Of a stretch of 64,000 nt of DNA, positions 42,703 to 51,163 are shown piece by piece. Both the position numbers and the translations under genes were made by a program. The notes beneath the pieces are model-generated. The model was not told where the DNA came from, searched no databases, and worked only from the letters and a program-made list of their open reading frames with translations. The stretch covers positions 3,348,001 to 3,412,000 of the forward strand of contig NZ_CP103288.1 of the NCBI RefSeq assembly GCF_024758005.1, in the 5' to 3' direction. Positions within the stretch are counted from its first letter, which is position 1, and each line of letters opens with the position of its first letter. This DNA is from Pseudarthrobacter sp. NS4. Its GTDB lineage: Bacteria; Actinomycetota; Actinomycetes; Actinomycetales; Micrococcaceae.

Positions 42703-43377
42703 ATGCATACTGAACCCAGCGCAGCATTCCGCCGGCGGGTCGCCCGGCACGCGGCCCTTGCCGACGCCGGCCGGCTGCGCATTGTGGACCTCCTGACACT
42801 CGGGGACCTTTCCCCGTCCGAGCTCCAGTCGGAGCTGGGAATGCCCTCGAACCTGCTCTCCCACCACCTCCGCATCCTTGAGGAGGCAGGACTGGTCGCC
42901 CGCCAGCGCTCCGAGGCGGACCGGCGGCGCAACTATATCCAGCTGCTGGCTGGCGGGCTGGACGGCCTGATGCCGGGGACTGAACACGGCGCCCGGCGTG
43001 TCCTGTTCGTGTGCACCCGCAACAGTGCCCGTTCGCAGCTCGCAGCGGCACTGTGGCAACAGGCAAGTGCAATTCCCGCCACGTCAGCCGGCACCCACCC
43101 GGCAGACCGTATTTCCCGTGGAGCCCTTGAGGTGGCCGGCCGCCACGGCCTCGAACTGCCGGACACCGCGCCGCGCCTGCTTGACCAGGTGATGGGCGAA
43201 GGGGACTTTGTGGTCACTGTCTGCGACAACGCCCATGAAGAAGTCCCCGGCCTGAAAGGCGTCCACTGGTCCATCCCGGACCCGGTGCGGCTCGGGACTC
43301 CCGAAGCTTTCGATGATGCTTTTGAACACCTCGCGCACCGCATCCGCGATCTGGCGCCCCGGCTGACCGCCGCATAG
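42703..43377 (+). CDS. ArsR-type repressor fused to a low-molecular-weight phosphatase (arsenate reductase) domain
   Basis: A 224-residue fusion. Residues 12-90 are a winged-helix ArsR domain (LADAGRLRIVDLLTLGDLSP, NLLSHHLRILEEAGLV); it lacks a CVC motif. Residues 100-222 are an LMW-PTP fold with the P-loop VLFVCTRNSARSQLAAALW (CX5R) and acid loop SIPDPV, as in arsenate reductases. Sensor and enzyme in one chain suggests that substrate or redox state changes DNA binding. It faces the aquaporin gene across a 45-base control region. Confidence 0.85.
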   Translation: MHTEPSAAFRRRVARHAALADAGRLRIVDLLTLGDLSPSELQSELGMPSNLLSHHLRILEEAGLVARQRSEADRRRNYIQLLAGGLDGLMPGTEHGARRVLFVCTRNSARSQLAAALWQQASAIPATSAGTHPADRISRGALEVAGRHGLELPDTAPRLLDQVMGEGDFVVTVCDNAHEEVPGLKGVHWSIPDPVRLGTPEAFDDAFEHLAHRIRDLAPRLTAA

Positions 43378-43394
43378 CGGGCGCGCGCAATAAC

Positions 43395-43447
43395 ATTGAC
43401 AACCATCAATATTCAAGGCAATACTCCCTATATCGACATTCATCAAT
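43395..43447 (+). promoter_or_regulatory. Two ArsR-type boxes upstream of arsC
   Basis: ATTGACAACCATCAAT (43395-43410) and ATCGACATTCATCAAT (43432-43447) are 22 bases apart and match the box at 41886-41901 (consensus ATYGAC-N4-ATCAAT). The first contains TTGACA, a good -35 element. They lie 80-135 bases upstream of the arsC start, so the repressor encoded at 41516 probably controls the operon that follows. Confidence 0.65.
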
Positions 43448-43528
43448 CTTTGCAGTGGTGATCCGGACGGGAGTCCAGCCACCATCAGGACGGCCCCTCC
43501 GTCGTCGAGATCAACCCAGGAGAACAGC

Positions 43529-43963
43529 GTGACCACCGAAACAGCCAAAAAGCCCTCCGTCCTCTTCGTCTGCGTCCACAACGCCGGACGTTCCCAGATG
43601 GCGGCAGCGTTCCTGACGTCCCTGGCCAAGGGCGCCGTGGAAGTGCGCTCCGCCGGCTCCCAGCCGGCCGAGAAGATCAATCCTTCCGCCGTCGAGGCCA
43701 TGGCAGAGGTGGGCATCGACATGTCCGCGGAGGTTCCCAAGGTCCTCACCACCGAGGCCGTCAAGGAGTCCGACGTGGTGATCACCATGGGCTGCGGTGA
43801 CGAGTGCCCCTACTTCCCTGGCAAGCGTTATGAGGACTGGGTGCTGGAGGATCCGGCCGGCAAGGGCGTAGACTCCGTGCGGCCCATCAGGGACGAGATC
43901 AGGACGCGCATCGAGGCCCTCATCACCGAACTGGTGCCGGCGCAGCACCCGGACGCCCAGTAA
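43529..43963 (+). CDS. arsC: Arsenate reductase, LMW-PTP fold (mycothiol/thioredoxin type)
   Basis: A 144-residue enzyme starting with GTG after CAGGAGAAC. P-loop [18 protein letters not shown] (CX5R with Asn), and further Cys in [14 protein letters not shown], which fits the two- or three-cysteine mechanism (relay to mycothiol or thioredoxin). It reduces arsenate to arsenite. Thioredoxin reductase follows after 17 bases, so the electron supply is encoded alongside. Confidence 0.92.
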   Translation: MTTETAKKPSVLFVCVHNAGRSQMAAAFLTSLAKGAVEVRSAGSQPAEKINPSAVEAMAEVGIDMSAEVPKVLTTEAVKESDVVITMGCGDECPYFPGKRYEDWVLEDPAGKGVDSVRPIRDEIRTRIEALITELVPAQHPDAQ

Positions 43964-43980
43964 CTCCAAAGGAGATTTCC

Positions 43981-44958
43981 ATGACGAACGAACAGCTGAT
44001 CATCATCGGCTCCGGCCCGGCGGGCTACACCGCGGCCATCTACGCCGCACGCGCCGGCCTAGAACCCCTGGTGCTCGCCGGCTCGGTCACCGCCGGCGGC
44101 GCGCTGATGAACACCACCGAGGTGGAGAACTTCCCCGGGTTCCCGGGCGGCGTCCAGGGCCCCGAACTCATGGACGGGCTTCAGGAACAGGCCGAGAAAT
44201 TCGGCGCCAAGGTAGTGTTCGACGACGTCACGGAAGTCCAGCTTGCCGGTCACCTGAAGACCGTGGTCACCGGCGCCGGTGAAACCCACCAGGCCCCGGC
44301 CGTTATCCTGGCCACCGGCTCGGCCTACAAGGAACTCGGCCTCCCCGAGGAGAAGCAACTCAGCGGCCACGGCGTCTCCTGGTGTGCCACCTGCGACGGC
44401 TTCTTCTTCCGGGAACAGGACATCATTGTAGTGGGCGGCGGTGACTCCGCCATGGAGGAAGCGACGTTCCTGACGCGGTTCGCGAAGTCCGTCACCGTCG
44501 TCGTCCGCAAGGGTGAACTGCGGGCTTCCCGCATCATGGCGCAGCGTGCCAAGGACAACCCGAAAATCAGCTTCGCCTGGAACTCCGCCGTCACTGCCAT
44601 CCATGGCGACGGGAAGGTCACCGGCGTGACACTGGCCGACACCCGTTCCGGGGAGAGCCGCGAGCATGCGGCTACCGGAATCTTCGTGGCCATCGGCCAC
44701 GTTCCCCGCACCGAACTTGTGGCCGGACAGGTGGACCTGGACGGGGAGGGCTACATCAAGGTGGACTCCCCCACTACGGTCACCAACCTCTCCGGCGTCT
44801 TCGCCTGCGGCGACGCGGTGGACCACCGCTACCGGCAGGCCATCACGGCCGCCGGAACCGGCTGTGCCGCCGCCCTCGACGCCGAACGCTACCTCGCCGC
44901 CCTGGACGATGCAGACAGCATCGCCACGGCCCTGGTGGAAGAACCAACCCACAGCTGA
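43981..44958 (+). CDS. trxB: Thioredoxin reductase-type flavoprotein
   Basis: A 325-residue FAD/NADPH disulfide reductase. [20 protein letters not shown] (FAD site), redox-active CATCDGFFF (CxxC), [15 protein letters not shown] (NADPH site) and [19 protein letters not shown] are all present. Within an arsC operon it probably recycles thioredoxin or a mycoredoxin that serves ArsC. Start ATG 43981 has AAGGAGA upstream. Confidence 0.9.
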   Translation: MTNEQLIIIGSGPAGYTAAIYAARAGLEPLVLAGSVTAGGALMNTTEVENFPGFPGGVQGPELMDGLQEQAEKFGAKVVFDDVTEVQLAGHLKTVVTGAGETHQAPAVILATGSAYKELGLPEEKQLSGHGVSWCATCDGFFFREQDIIVVGGGDSAMEEATFLTRFAKSVTVVVRKGELRASRIMAQRAKDNPKISFAWNSAVTAIHGDGKVTGVTLADTRSGESREHAATGIFVAIGHVPRTELVAGQVDLDGEGYIKVDSPTTVTNLSGVFACGDAVDHRYRQAITAAGTGCAAALDAERYLAALDDADSIATALVEEPTHS

Positions 44959-44986
44959 GCATAGGAAAGGGAAAGGAGTGAGCTGG

Positions 44987-46384
44987 ATGGACAACGGATG
45001 CTGCACCGGTTCCGGAGAAAGCCTTCCCGTCGCCGTGATCGGCGCGGGCCCGGTGGGGCTCGCAGCCGCCGCGCACCTGCTGGAGCGCGGCCTGGAGCCG
45101 GTGATCTTCGAAGCGGGCACGACGGCGGGGGCGGCCATTGAGCAATGGCGGCACATCCGGCTGTTCTCGCCCTGGCGGTTCAATATCGACGCCGCAGCCG
45201 TCCGGCTCCTCGAAGGCTCCGGCTGGGAGGCGCCGCGGCCCACGGCCCTGCCGTACGGCAGGGAGCTCATCGAGAACTACCTCGCGCCCCTGGCCGCGCT
45301 GCCGCAGATCGCCCCGCGGCTGGAGACCGGCGCCCGGGTCACCGCCGTCACCCGGCAGGGCCTGGACAAGACCCATGTCAAGGGCCGGGACGCCACGCCC
45401 TTCACCGTCCGGGTCCAGCACTCTGACGGCGAAACCCGCGACCATACCGTGGCCGCCGTCATCGATGCTTCAGGTACCTGGTCCACCCGCAACCCGCTGG
45501 GGACCTCCGGCCTTCCGGCCATCGGCGAAGACACCGCCGGCCGCCGGATCTCCGCGCCGCTTCCCGACGTTGCCGGACGCGACCGCGATGCCTTCGCTGG
45601 AAAACGCGTCCTGGTGGTGGGCGCGGGCCACTCCGCGGCGAACACCCTCCTCAACCTTGCCGGCCTTGCCCGGGAAGAAGCGGACACCCGGATCATCTGG
45701 GCCATCCGTGGCGCCTCGGCGTCGAAGGTCTACGGCGGAGGGGACGCGGACGGACTGCCTGCCCGGGGCCAGCTCGGTTCCCGGCTTCGCCGCCTCGTGG
45801 AGGCCGGAACAATCGAACTGCACACCGGCTTCGGCATCAGCTCCATGAAATCCCTGGACTCTTCCGTCACCGTGGGCGCCGTGGACGGCCGCACCCTCGA
45901 AGCCGACGTCGTGGTGCCCTGCACCGGCTTCCGGCCCGACCTGGACATCCTGCGTGAGCTCCGGCTGAGCCTTGACCCCGCGGTCGAGGCGCCTGTGGAG
46001 CTCGGCCCGCTGATCGACCCCGAGTTCCACTCATGCGGCACGGTCCCGCCGCACGGGGCCAAGCTGCTCGCCCATCCGGACAAGGACTTCTACATCGTGG
46101 GTATGAAGTCCTATGGCCGAGCCCCAACGTTCCTGCTGGCTACCGGCTACGAGCAGGTCCGCTCCGTTGCCGCCGCATTGGCCGGGGACCGCGAAGCCGC
46201 TGATACTGTCCGCCTTGCACTCCCGGAAACCGGCGTCTGCTCCACGGATACCGGCACCAGCTGCGATACCCCTGCCGCTGCCGAGCGGGATCCCGGCGCG
46301 GACTCCGGCTGCTGCGCGGCGCCCGAACCCGTCCTGGTCGGCTTTCCCACCGGACTCGCCCATGGCCGCTCCGGCAACAACTGA
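44987..46384 (+). CDS. FAD-dependent oxidoreductase of the arsenic operon (ArsO-like), Cys-rich ends
   Basis: A 465-residue flavoprotein. VAVIGAGPVGLAAAAHLLER binds FAD; VLVVGAGHSAANTLLNLAGL is a second nucleotide site; VVPCTGFRPDLDIL closes the fold. This is the monooxygenase/ArsO class found in arsenic operons; the substrate is unproven. The N-terminus (MDNGCCTGSGES) and the C-terminus (CSTDTG-SCD, then GCCAAPE) have paired Cys, a likely As(III) or metal binding feature. ATG 44987 fits the AAAGGA site better than GTG 44978. Confidence 0.8.
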   Translation: MDNGCCTGSGESLPVAVIGAGPVGLAAAAHLLERGLEPVIFEAGTTAGAAIEQWRHIRLFSPWRFNIDAAAVRLLEGSGWEAPRPTALPYGRELIENYLAPLAALPQIAPRLETGARVTAVTRQGLDKTHVKGRDATPFTVRVQHSDGETRDHTVAAVIDASGTWSTRNPLGTSGLPAIGEDTAGRRISAPLPDVAGRDRDAFAGKRVLVVGAGHSAANTLLNLAGLAREEADTRIIWAIRGASASKVYGGGDADGLPARGQLGSRLRRLVEAGTIELHTGFGISSMKSLDSSVTVGAVDGRTLEADVVVPCTGFRPDLDILRELRLSLDPAVEAPVELGPLIDPEFHSCGTVPPHGAKLLAHPDKDFYIVGMKSYGRAPTFLLATGYEQVRSVAAALAGDREAADTVRLALPETGVCSTDTGTSCDTPAAAERDPGADSGCCAAPEPVLVGFPTGLAHGRSGNN

Positions 46385-46422
46385 CCAGCGCCCGGCACCA
46401 ACTAAAAGGAACATTGTCCCCC

Positions 46423-46860
46423 ATGACTGAAAACCCGGCCGGAACCAGCCCAAAGAAGCCCGCCGTCCTGTTCGTCTGCAGCAAGAACGGCGGCAAGTCC
46501 CAGCTCGCCGCCGGGCTTCTGCGGCAGCTCGCCGGCGGCAGTATGGACGTGTATTCAGCAGGGACAAAACCGGGCAAGGACCTCAACCCGCTCGCCGTGG
46601 AATCCCTGGCCGAGCTGGGTATCACTGTTGAAGGGGAGCACCCCAAGCCCGTGACGGAGGACGTCATCCAAGCCGTGGACGTCGTCGTCGTCCTCGGCAC
46701 CGAGGCCAAGCTGGAACAACGCGAGGGCATCCGCTACGAACTCTGGGAAACGGACGAGCCGTCTGAACTCGGCATCGAAGGCATGGAACGCATGCGCCTG
46801 GTGCGTGACGACATCCTTGGCCGGGTGCGGAACCTGCACGGGGACCTCGCCTCTTCCTGA
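46423..46860 (+). CDS. Low-molecular-weight phosphatase / arsenate-mycothiol transferase-like, P-loop Lys variant
   Basis: A 145-residue LMW-PTP fold protein. The P-loop reads VLFVCSKNGGKSQLAAGLL, that is CX5K, where most family members, including the two in this island, have CX5R. The rest of the fold is kept (SAGTKPG, VVVVLGTEAKLE, LWETDEPSE). Possibly a mycothiol-dependent ArsC, or a non-enzymatic arsenate binder. ATG 46423 is chosen; a TTG at 46414 is closer to AAAGGA but almost too close. Last gene of the island. Confidence 0.78.
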   Translation: MTENPAGTSPKKPAVLFVCSKNGGKSQLAAGLLRQLAGGSMDVYSAGTKPGKDLNPLAVESLAELGITVEGEHPKPVTEDVIQAVDVVVVLGTEAKLEQREGIRYELWETDEPSELGIEGMERMRLVRDDILGRVRNLHGDLASS

Positions 46861-46951
46861 CGGCCTTGTTCGGAGGGAACCAGAACGAAGCCGACGGCCG
46901 CGGACCGGCAGCCGCCCCGCCGGCAAAAATGCTTGGCCTACCCGAGCGCGA

Positions 46952-46967
46952 ATACGTACACTTATCA
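46952..46967 (+). promoter_or_regulatory. Weak copy of the TAAG-N4-CTTA-like palindrome
   Basis: ATACGTACACTTATCA lies about 75 bases upstream of the gene at 47042. It keeps the CTTAT arm but the left arm is ATACGT. Included for comparison with the sites at 24705 and 31639. Confidence 0.25.
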
Positions 46968-47041
46968 CATTCAACCGGCGGACTGGGGACCGCAATTATG
47001 CTCCTCCTGAGGGAGCCTCGTAAGGCGCGAAGGCGGCACCC

Positions 47042-47266
47042 ATGGACGCGGACCGGACGTTTTCCCGCAGCATCCGCCAAGAACTGCGCCACCTGGAACT
47101 GCAGCTCCAGGTTTTGGAGATCATCGATGAGATCCTCAGCGGAACCGCCCCCGACGAAGCCGACGCCCGGAGCTCCCTGAGAATGCATGTCAGCCGCAAC
47201 CCCGGCCAGCCGCAGCGCGCCCTGCTGCTGCACATGTTGAGCGTTGAACGCTCCGACCACGGCTGA
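47042..47266 (+). CDS. Small helical hypothetical protein
   Basis: A 74-residue protein. A long amphipathic helix (RSIRQELRHLELQLQVLEII) starts it, with a second helix near the end (QRALLLHMLSVERSD). GAAGGCGG lies just before the ATG. Nothing identifies its function; it follows the arsenic island and precedes another small unknown gene. Confidence 0.55.
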   Translation: MDADRTFSRSIRQELRHLELQLQVLEIIDEILSGTAPDEADARSSLRMHVSRNPGQPQRALLLHMLSVERSDHG

Positions 47267-47353
47267 CTCAGAAAAAACACCCTCCTGAAACACTCCGGCA
47301 ACTTCGTCAGGGCAAGCGGGGCCTACGGGGACACAACAGCAGGAGGCAGCCCA

Positions 47354-47587
47354 ATGGAAGCACAAGGAGTACGTACCGGTCAGCTCCGCATCGGAGACCA
47401 CATCGAGGCGTGGCACAGGGGCAAGCTGTTCCACCGGGGCCGGGTTACCGGCGTCGTACCCGCCCTGGAACTGTTCTGGATCCTGGACACGAGGACTGGC
47501 ACGCGCAAGCTGCTGGACCCCGAAGCCCTTGAAATCCGGCACGTCGAGGCACCCGCCGAAACACTAAACCGGCTTTCACCGGCATAA
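47354..47587 (+). CDS. Small conserved hypothetical protein
   Basis: A 77-residue protein. IGDHIEAWHRGKLFHRGRVT followed by LELFWILDTRTGTRKLLDPE suggests a small SH3-like beta barrel. CAGGAGGCAG before the ATG gives a clear start. Function unknown. Confidence 0.65.
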   Translation: MEAQGVRTGQLRIGDHIEAWHRGKLFHRGRVTGVVPALELFWILDTRTGTRKLLDPEALEIRHVEAPAETLNRLSPA

Positions 47588-47661
47588 ATCCCGGGCGGGC
47601 GGGTACGGTCAGTGCTTAGAATGATGCCGTTGCGGCAGAAACCACGACCAAGGAGCACACC

Positions 47662-47925
47662 GTGATTGGATTCATCGTTGCCGGCCTGATTATCGGCGCA
47701 CTGGCCCGCCTCATCAAGCCGGGCAAGCAGAACCTGGGACTGCTCGCCACTCTCCTGCTGGGCCTTGCCGGCTCGGTGATCGGCGGAGTGGTGGCGTCCC
47801 TGCTGGGAACCGGGGACATTTTCGAGCTGAACTTCCTGGGCTTCATTGTGGCCGTCATCGCCGCGGTGCTCCTGGTGGGCACAGCCGAAGCCATTGCCGG
47901 CCGCCGGAAGTCAGTGCGCCGCTGA
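47662..47925 (+). CDS. GlsB/YeaQ/YmgE-type stress membrane protein
   Basis: An 87-residue protein starting with GTG after AAGGAGCAC. Three glycine-rich spans (FIVAGLIIGALARLIKPGKQ; LATLLLGLAGSVIGGVVASL; FIVAVIAAVLLVGTAEAIAG) match the transglycosylase-associated family induced by stress. Its role in other species is in stress and envelope tolerance, but it is not well defined. Confidence 0.9.
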   Translation: MIGFIVAGLIIGALARLIKPGKQNLGLLATLLLGLAGSVIGGVVASLLGTGDIFELNFLGFIVAVIAAVLLVGTAEAIAGRRKSVRR

Positions 47926-47936
47926 GCTGAACCAAA

Positions 47937-47994
47937 AACGCGGGTCACTCCCCGCCCATTTCCAGAAGGAATTGGGCGGGAAGTGACCCGCGTT
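47937..47994. terminator. Large bidirectional hairpin between convergent genes
   Basis: A near-perfect 27-base stem: AACGCGGGTCACT and CCCGCCCA pair with TGGGCGGG and AGTGACCCGCGTT, closed by the loop AGAA. It is flanked by AAAA on the left, which is a T-run when nhaA is read on the minus strand, so it should end transcription of nhaA and of the GlsB gene. Confidence 0.85.
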
Positions 47995-48025
47995 GCTTCT
48001 TAAGTGCCAGCCTTCGGGAAGGCTG

Positions 48026-49378
48026 TCAGGAGCGGTCCTGGTAAACGTCCGGGATGCCGTCCTGGTCCGCATCGATTTTCTCGAGCTCCTCGGCCTCCCG
48101 GTACTGGCGGTTCCTGGTCCGCAGCACCACGGTTGCCAGCACGGCCGCGAGCACTGACGCGGCGAGGATCCCCACCTTGGCATGGTCGTCATGCAGGCTG
48201 CCGTGGCCAAAGCTGAGCTCGGCCACCAGCAGGGAAACCGTGAACCCGATGCCGGCCAGGAGCGCTACGCCGAAGACGTCGATCCACTTGAAGGAGCTGT
48301 CTAGGGTGGCCCTGGTCGCTTTCGTCAGGGCCCAGGTGGTGCCCAGGATGCCGACCGGCTTGCCAAGCACCAGGCCCACGATGATGCCCAGGGCCACCGG
48401 GTCAGCGAGAGCTGAACCGAGGCCTTCCCAGCCACCCACGGCCACGCCGGCGGAGAAGAACGCGAAGATGGGCACCGCAATGCCTGCGGAGATGGGCCGG
48501 AACCTGTGCTCAAAGATTTCGGCCAGTCCGGGACCGGCTCCGGGACCCCCGGCAGCCTGCGAGCGAATCACGGGGACGGCAAAGCCCAGCAGCACACCGG
48601 CCACCGTGGCGTGGATGCCGGAGGCGTGGACAAGTGCCCAGGTGACAATCCCGATGGGCAGCAGAATGACCCAGGCTGCCGGGGCTTTCAGGCCAAAGAA
48701 GTAACGGAATTTGTGGGCAAGGAAAGCGTAGAGCGCCAGCGGAATGAGGGCCAGCACCAGCGGCGTGACGTCCAGGTCACTGGTATAGAAGAACGCGATG
48801 ATGCTAATGGCGATGAGGTCATCCACCACAGCCAGCGTCAGCAGGAAGATACGCAGGGCGCTGGGCAGGTGGGAACCGATGATCGCCAGGACTGCCACGG
48901 CAAAGGCGATGTCCGTGGCGGTGGGGATGGCCCAACCGCGCAGGGTCTCCGGGCTGGTGAGGTTGATGATCACGTAGAACAGCGCCGGAACAACCACGCC
49001 TCCTGCGGCAGCCGCCACCGGGACGATCGACTTGCTGATCTGCCGCAGGTCGCCCGCTACGAATTCGCGCTTGAGCTCGAGGCCCACCAGGAAGAAGAAG
49101 ATGGCCAGCAGTCCGTCAGCTGCCCACGCCCCCAGGCTCAGTTCCAGGTGCCACGGCTCGTAGCCCATCTTGAAGTCGCGGAGGGCAAAGTAGCTGTCCG
49201 ACGCCGGGGAGTTGGCCCAGACAAGGGCGATGACGGCCGCGATCACCAGGAGGGCGCCGCCTACGGTTTCCTTGCGGAGGATTTCCCCGATCCGCAGAGC
49301 CTCCGAATAAGAGCCCCGGGCAAAGACTGTGCCCCGCGGGGCGGCGGGAGGCGGTGTTGATGGCGGGGTGGAGTTCAT
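48026..49378 (-). CDS. nhaA: Na+/H+ antiporter NhaA, second copy
   Basis: A 450-residue antiporter and close paralogue of the copy at 18982-20388: [40 protein letters not shown] and [17 protein letters not shown] are nearly identical. It also ends with the motif [12 protein letters not shown]. Sodium export and pH control are the likely roles. The upstream region (49379-49612) also serves the divergent CHRD gene. Confidence 0.93.
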   Translation of the reverse strand: MNSTPPSTPPPAAPRGTVFARGSYSEALRIGEILRKETVGGALLVIAAVIALVWANSPASDSYFALRDFKMGYEPWHLELSLGAWAADGLLAIFFFLVGLELKREFVAGDLRQISKSIVPVAAAAGGVVVPALFYVIINLTSPETLRGWAIPTATDIAFAVAVLAIIGSHLPSALRIFLLTLAVVDDLIAISIIAFFYTSDLDVTPLVLALIPLALYAFLAHKFRYFFGLKAPAAWVILLPIGIVTWALVHASGIHATVAGVLLGFAVPVIRSQAAGGPGAGPGLAEIFEHRFRPISAGIAVPIFAFFSAGVAVGGWEGLGSALADPVALGIIVGLVLGKPVGILGTTWALTKATRATLDSSFKWIDVFGVALLAGIGFTVSLLVAELSFGHGSLHDDHAKVGILAASVLAAVLATVVLRTRNRQYREAEELEKIDADQDGIPDVYQDRS

Positions 49379-49612
49379 AAAGGAGTCCTAACATGTGGGG
49401 TCGACAAAACCATGCCGACCAGACTTCCCGGCGCACCTTCGACCCATTCTACGGGCCCGCCGCCGGCACTGGAAACGCGGAACCAGCCGGGCGCCCGGCT
49501 CGAACTGTGCTTCATTTCACAAATCCACCCATCCATCCCGCGCACGGCTCCGAAGCACTTATGTCCCTCACCTGGGACAACAACGTCACTTGTATGAGGA
49601 GACTGCTTTCCG

Positions 49613-50383
49613 ATGAACAAGACACTCCGCTTTATGGCTGTTCCCACTCTCGCTTTGGGCGTCCTTGCCCTTTCCGGTTCCCCGGCCATGGCCGCCGACC
49701 AGTCCTACCAGACCACGCTCGGCCAGCTCAACGGCAGCTCAGCGTCCGGCACCGTCACCGTTGACGTCACGGGCAACCAGGCCCACGTCGTCCTGAATGT
49801 TTCCGGCCTGCCGGCAACGTTCATGGACGCCCCGTACCCGCACGTCCAGCACATCCACGGCGGCAAGCAGGGCACCTGCCCGGACCCGTCCGCTGACAAG
49901 GACGGTGACGGCGTCATCAACACCACCGAAGGCGACCCGGCCTACGGCCCCATCCTCACCACGCTCTCCACGAGCGGGGACACCAGCCCGGCAGCCGGTA
50001 CAGACCTCAAGCTCGCCGGCCAGGGCGCTGCCTACACCGTTGACCGGACGTTCGAACTGAATGCCGAGACCAAGGCTTCCCTGGAAGCAGGCACCGCAGT
50101 GGTGGTTGTCCACGGCCTTGACCCGGCCACGTTGAGCCCTGCCGCGCAGGCGGCGAAGAGCGACATCGTTCCGAGCCTTCCGCTTGCCGCCACCTCCCCC
50201 GCCCTGTGCGGGACCTTGACGGCCGGGCAGATGAAAATGCCCGCAGGCGGAGCAGCAACCGGTATCCCCACCGAAACCGGCACCGACACCGGAGCCCTCG
50301 CCATCGGTTCCGGCCTGGCCCTGATCGCCCTCGCCGGCGGAGCCTACGTCGTCCGCCGCCGCAGCACCACATCAGCAGCGTAA
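49613..50383 (+). CDS. Secreted CHRD-domain protein with membrane anchor
   Basis: A 256-residue exported protein. Signal peptide 1-28 (LALSGSPAMAADQ). A CHRD-like beta domain covers about 30-195 (HVVLNVSGLPATF, PHVQHIHGGKQGTC, VVVVHGLDP), with DKDGDGVINTTEGD, an EF-hand-like insert, at about residue 97. The C-terminus has a sorting-type end: IPTETG-like linker, span (ALAIGSGLALIALAGGAYVV), then RRRS. No LPxTG is present. The next gene is a class F sortase, so this is a candidate substrate. Confidence 0.78.
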   Translation: MNKTLRFMAVPTLALGVLALSGSPAMAADQSYQTTLGQLNGSSASGTVTVDVTGNQAHVVLNVSGLPATFMDAPYPHVQHIHGGKQGTCPDPSADKDGDGVINTTEGDPAYGPILTTLSTSGDTSPAAGTDLKLAGQGAAYTVDRTFELNAETKASLEAGTAVVVVHGLDPATLSPAAQAAKSDIVPSLPLAATSPALCGTLTAGQMKMPAGGAATGIPTETGTDTGALAIGSGLALIALAGGAYVVRRRSTTSAA

Positions 50384-50407
50384 CGACAGGCTGAACGGAT
50401 CAATACT

Positions 50408-51115
50408 GTGACAACCAAGAACCCCGGCCACCGCAGAGGCCCCCGTGCCTTCGCGGCGGCCGGGCTTCTGCTCGCTTTGGCCTTGGGCGGGTGTGGCGCC
50501 GGCAGTACAGGAACGCCCGACGCCGGCTCATCGCCTTCTGCTTCCGCCGCACCAACCGCAGCGGCTGCCTCGCCCGCGGCCAGTCCAACAGCTGCGCCTG
50601 CGCCCCCTTCTTCAACTCCCGCGGCCCCGGCAGCGCCGCCCGCCGGATCCACATCCCTGTCCAGGTCCGAACCGGTAACCCTCGAGATCCCGGCCATCGG
50701 CGTCCGCAGCGATCTGCTCCACCTGGGACTGGAAGAGAACGGCTCCCTTCAGGTGCCCCAGGACGACGGCAACGGCGCCCCGGCCAGCTGGTACAACGGC
50801 TCCCCCACACCCGGGGAACCCGGACCCTCAGTGCTGCTGGGCCACGTCAACTCACCAAACGGGCGCGGCGGCGTTTTTGCGGACCTGCGCAAACTCACCC
50901 CCGGCGCCGAAATCAGCGTTTCCAGGGCCGACGGCAGCACCGCCGTGTTCACCGTTGACCGCGGCGCCCTCTACCCCAAAGACCAGTTCCCCACCCTCGA
51001 GGTCTACGGCAACACCGCTGGCCCCGAACTGCGGCTCATCACCTGCGACGGCTACGACGCCGCCACCGGGGAATTTGACGACAACTACGTCATCTACGCA
51101 ACACTCAAAGCCTGA
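50408..51115 (+). CDS. Class F sortase
   Basis: A 235-residue protein starting with GTG. The N-terminus has a lipobox-like LALGGCGAG near residue 27, then a long Ala/Pro/Ser linker (to about 90), then the sortase fold: VTLEIPAIGVRSDLLHLGL, SVLLGHVNS (catalytic His) and LRLITCDGYD (catalytic Cys with Arg before it). Class F sortases are common in actinobacteria, but most substrates are unknown. It lies 24 bases after the CHRD gene. Confidence 0.85.
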   Translation: MTTKNPGHRRGPRAFAAAGLLLALALGGCGAGSTGTPDAGSSPSASAAPTAAAASPAASPTAAPAPPSSTPAAPAAPPAGSTSLSRSEPVTLEIPAIGVRSDLLHLGLEENGSLQVPQDDGNGAPASWYNGSPTPGEPGPSVLLGHVNSPNGRGGVFADLRKLTPGAEISVSRADGSTAVFTVDRGALYPKDQFPTLEVYGNTAGPELRLITCDGYDAATGEFDDNYVIYATLKA

Positions 51116-51163
51116 CAAGCGGCCGCAGAAACCTGAAAGGGCAGCGGCCAGGACGGAAGAGCC

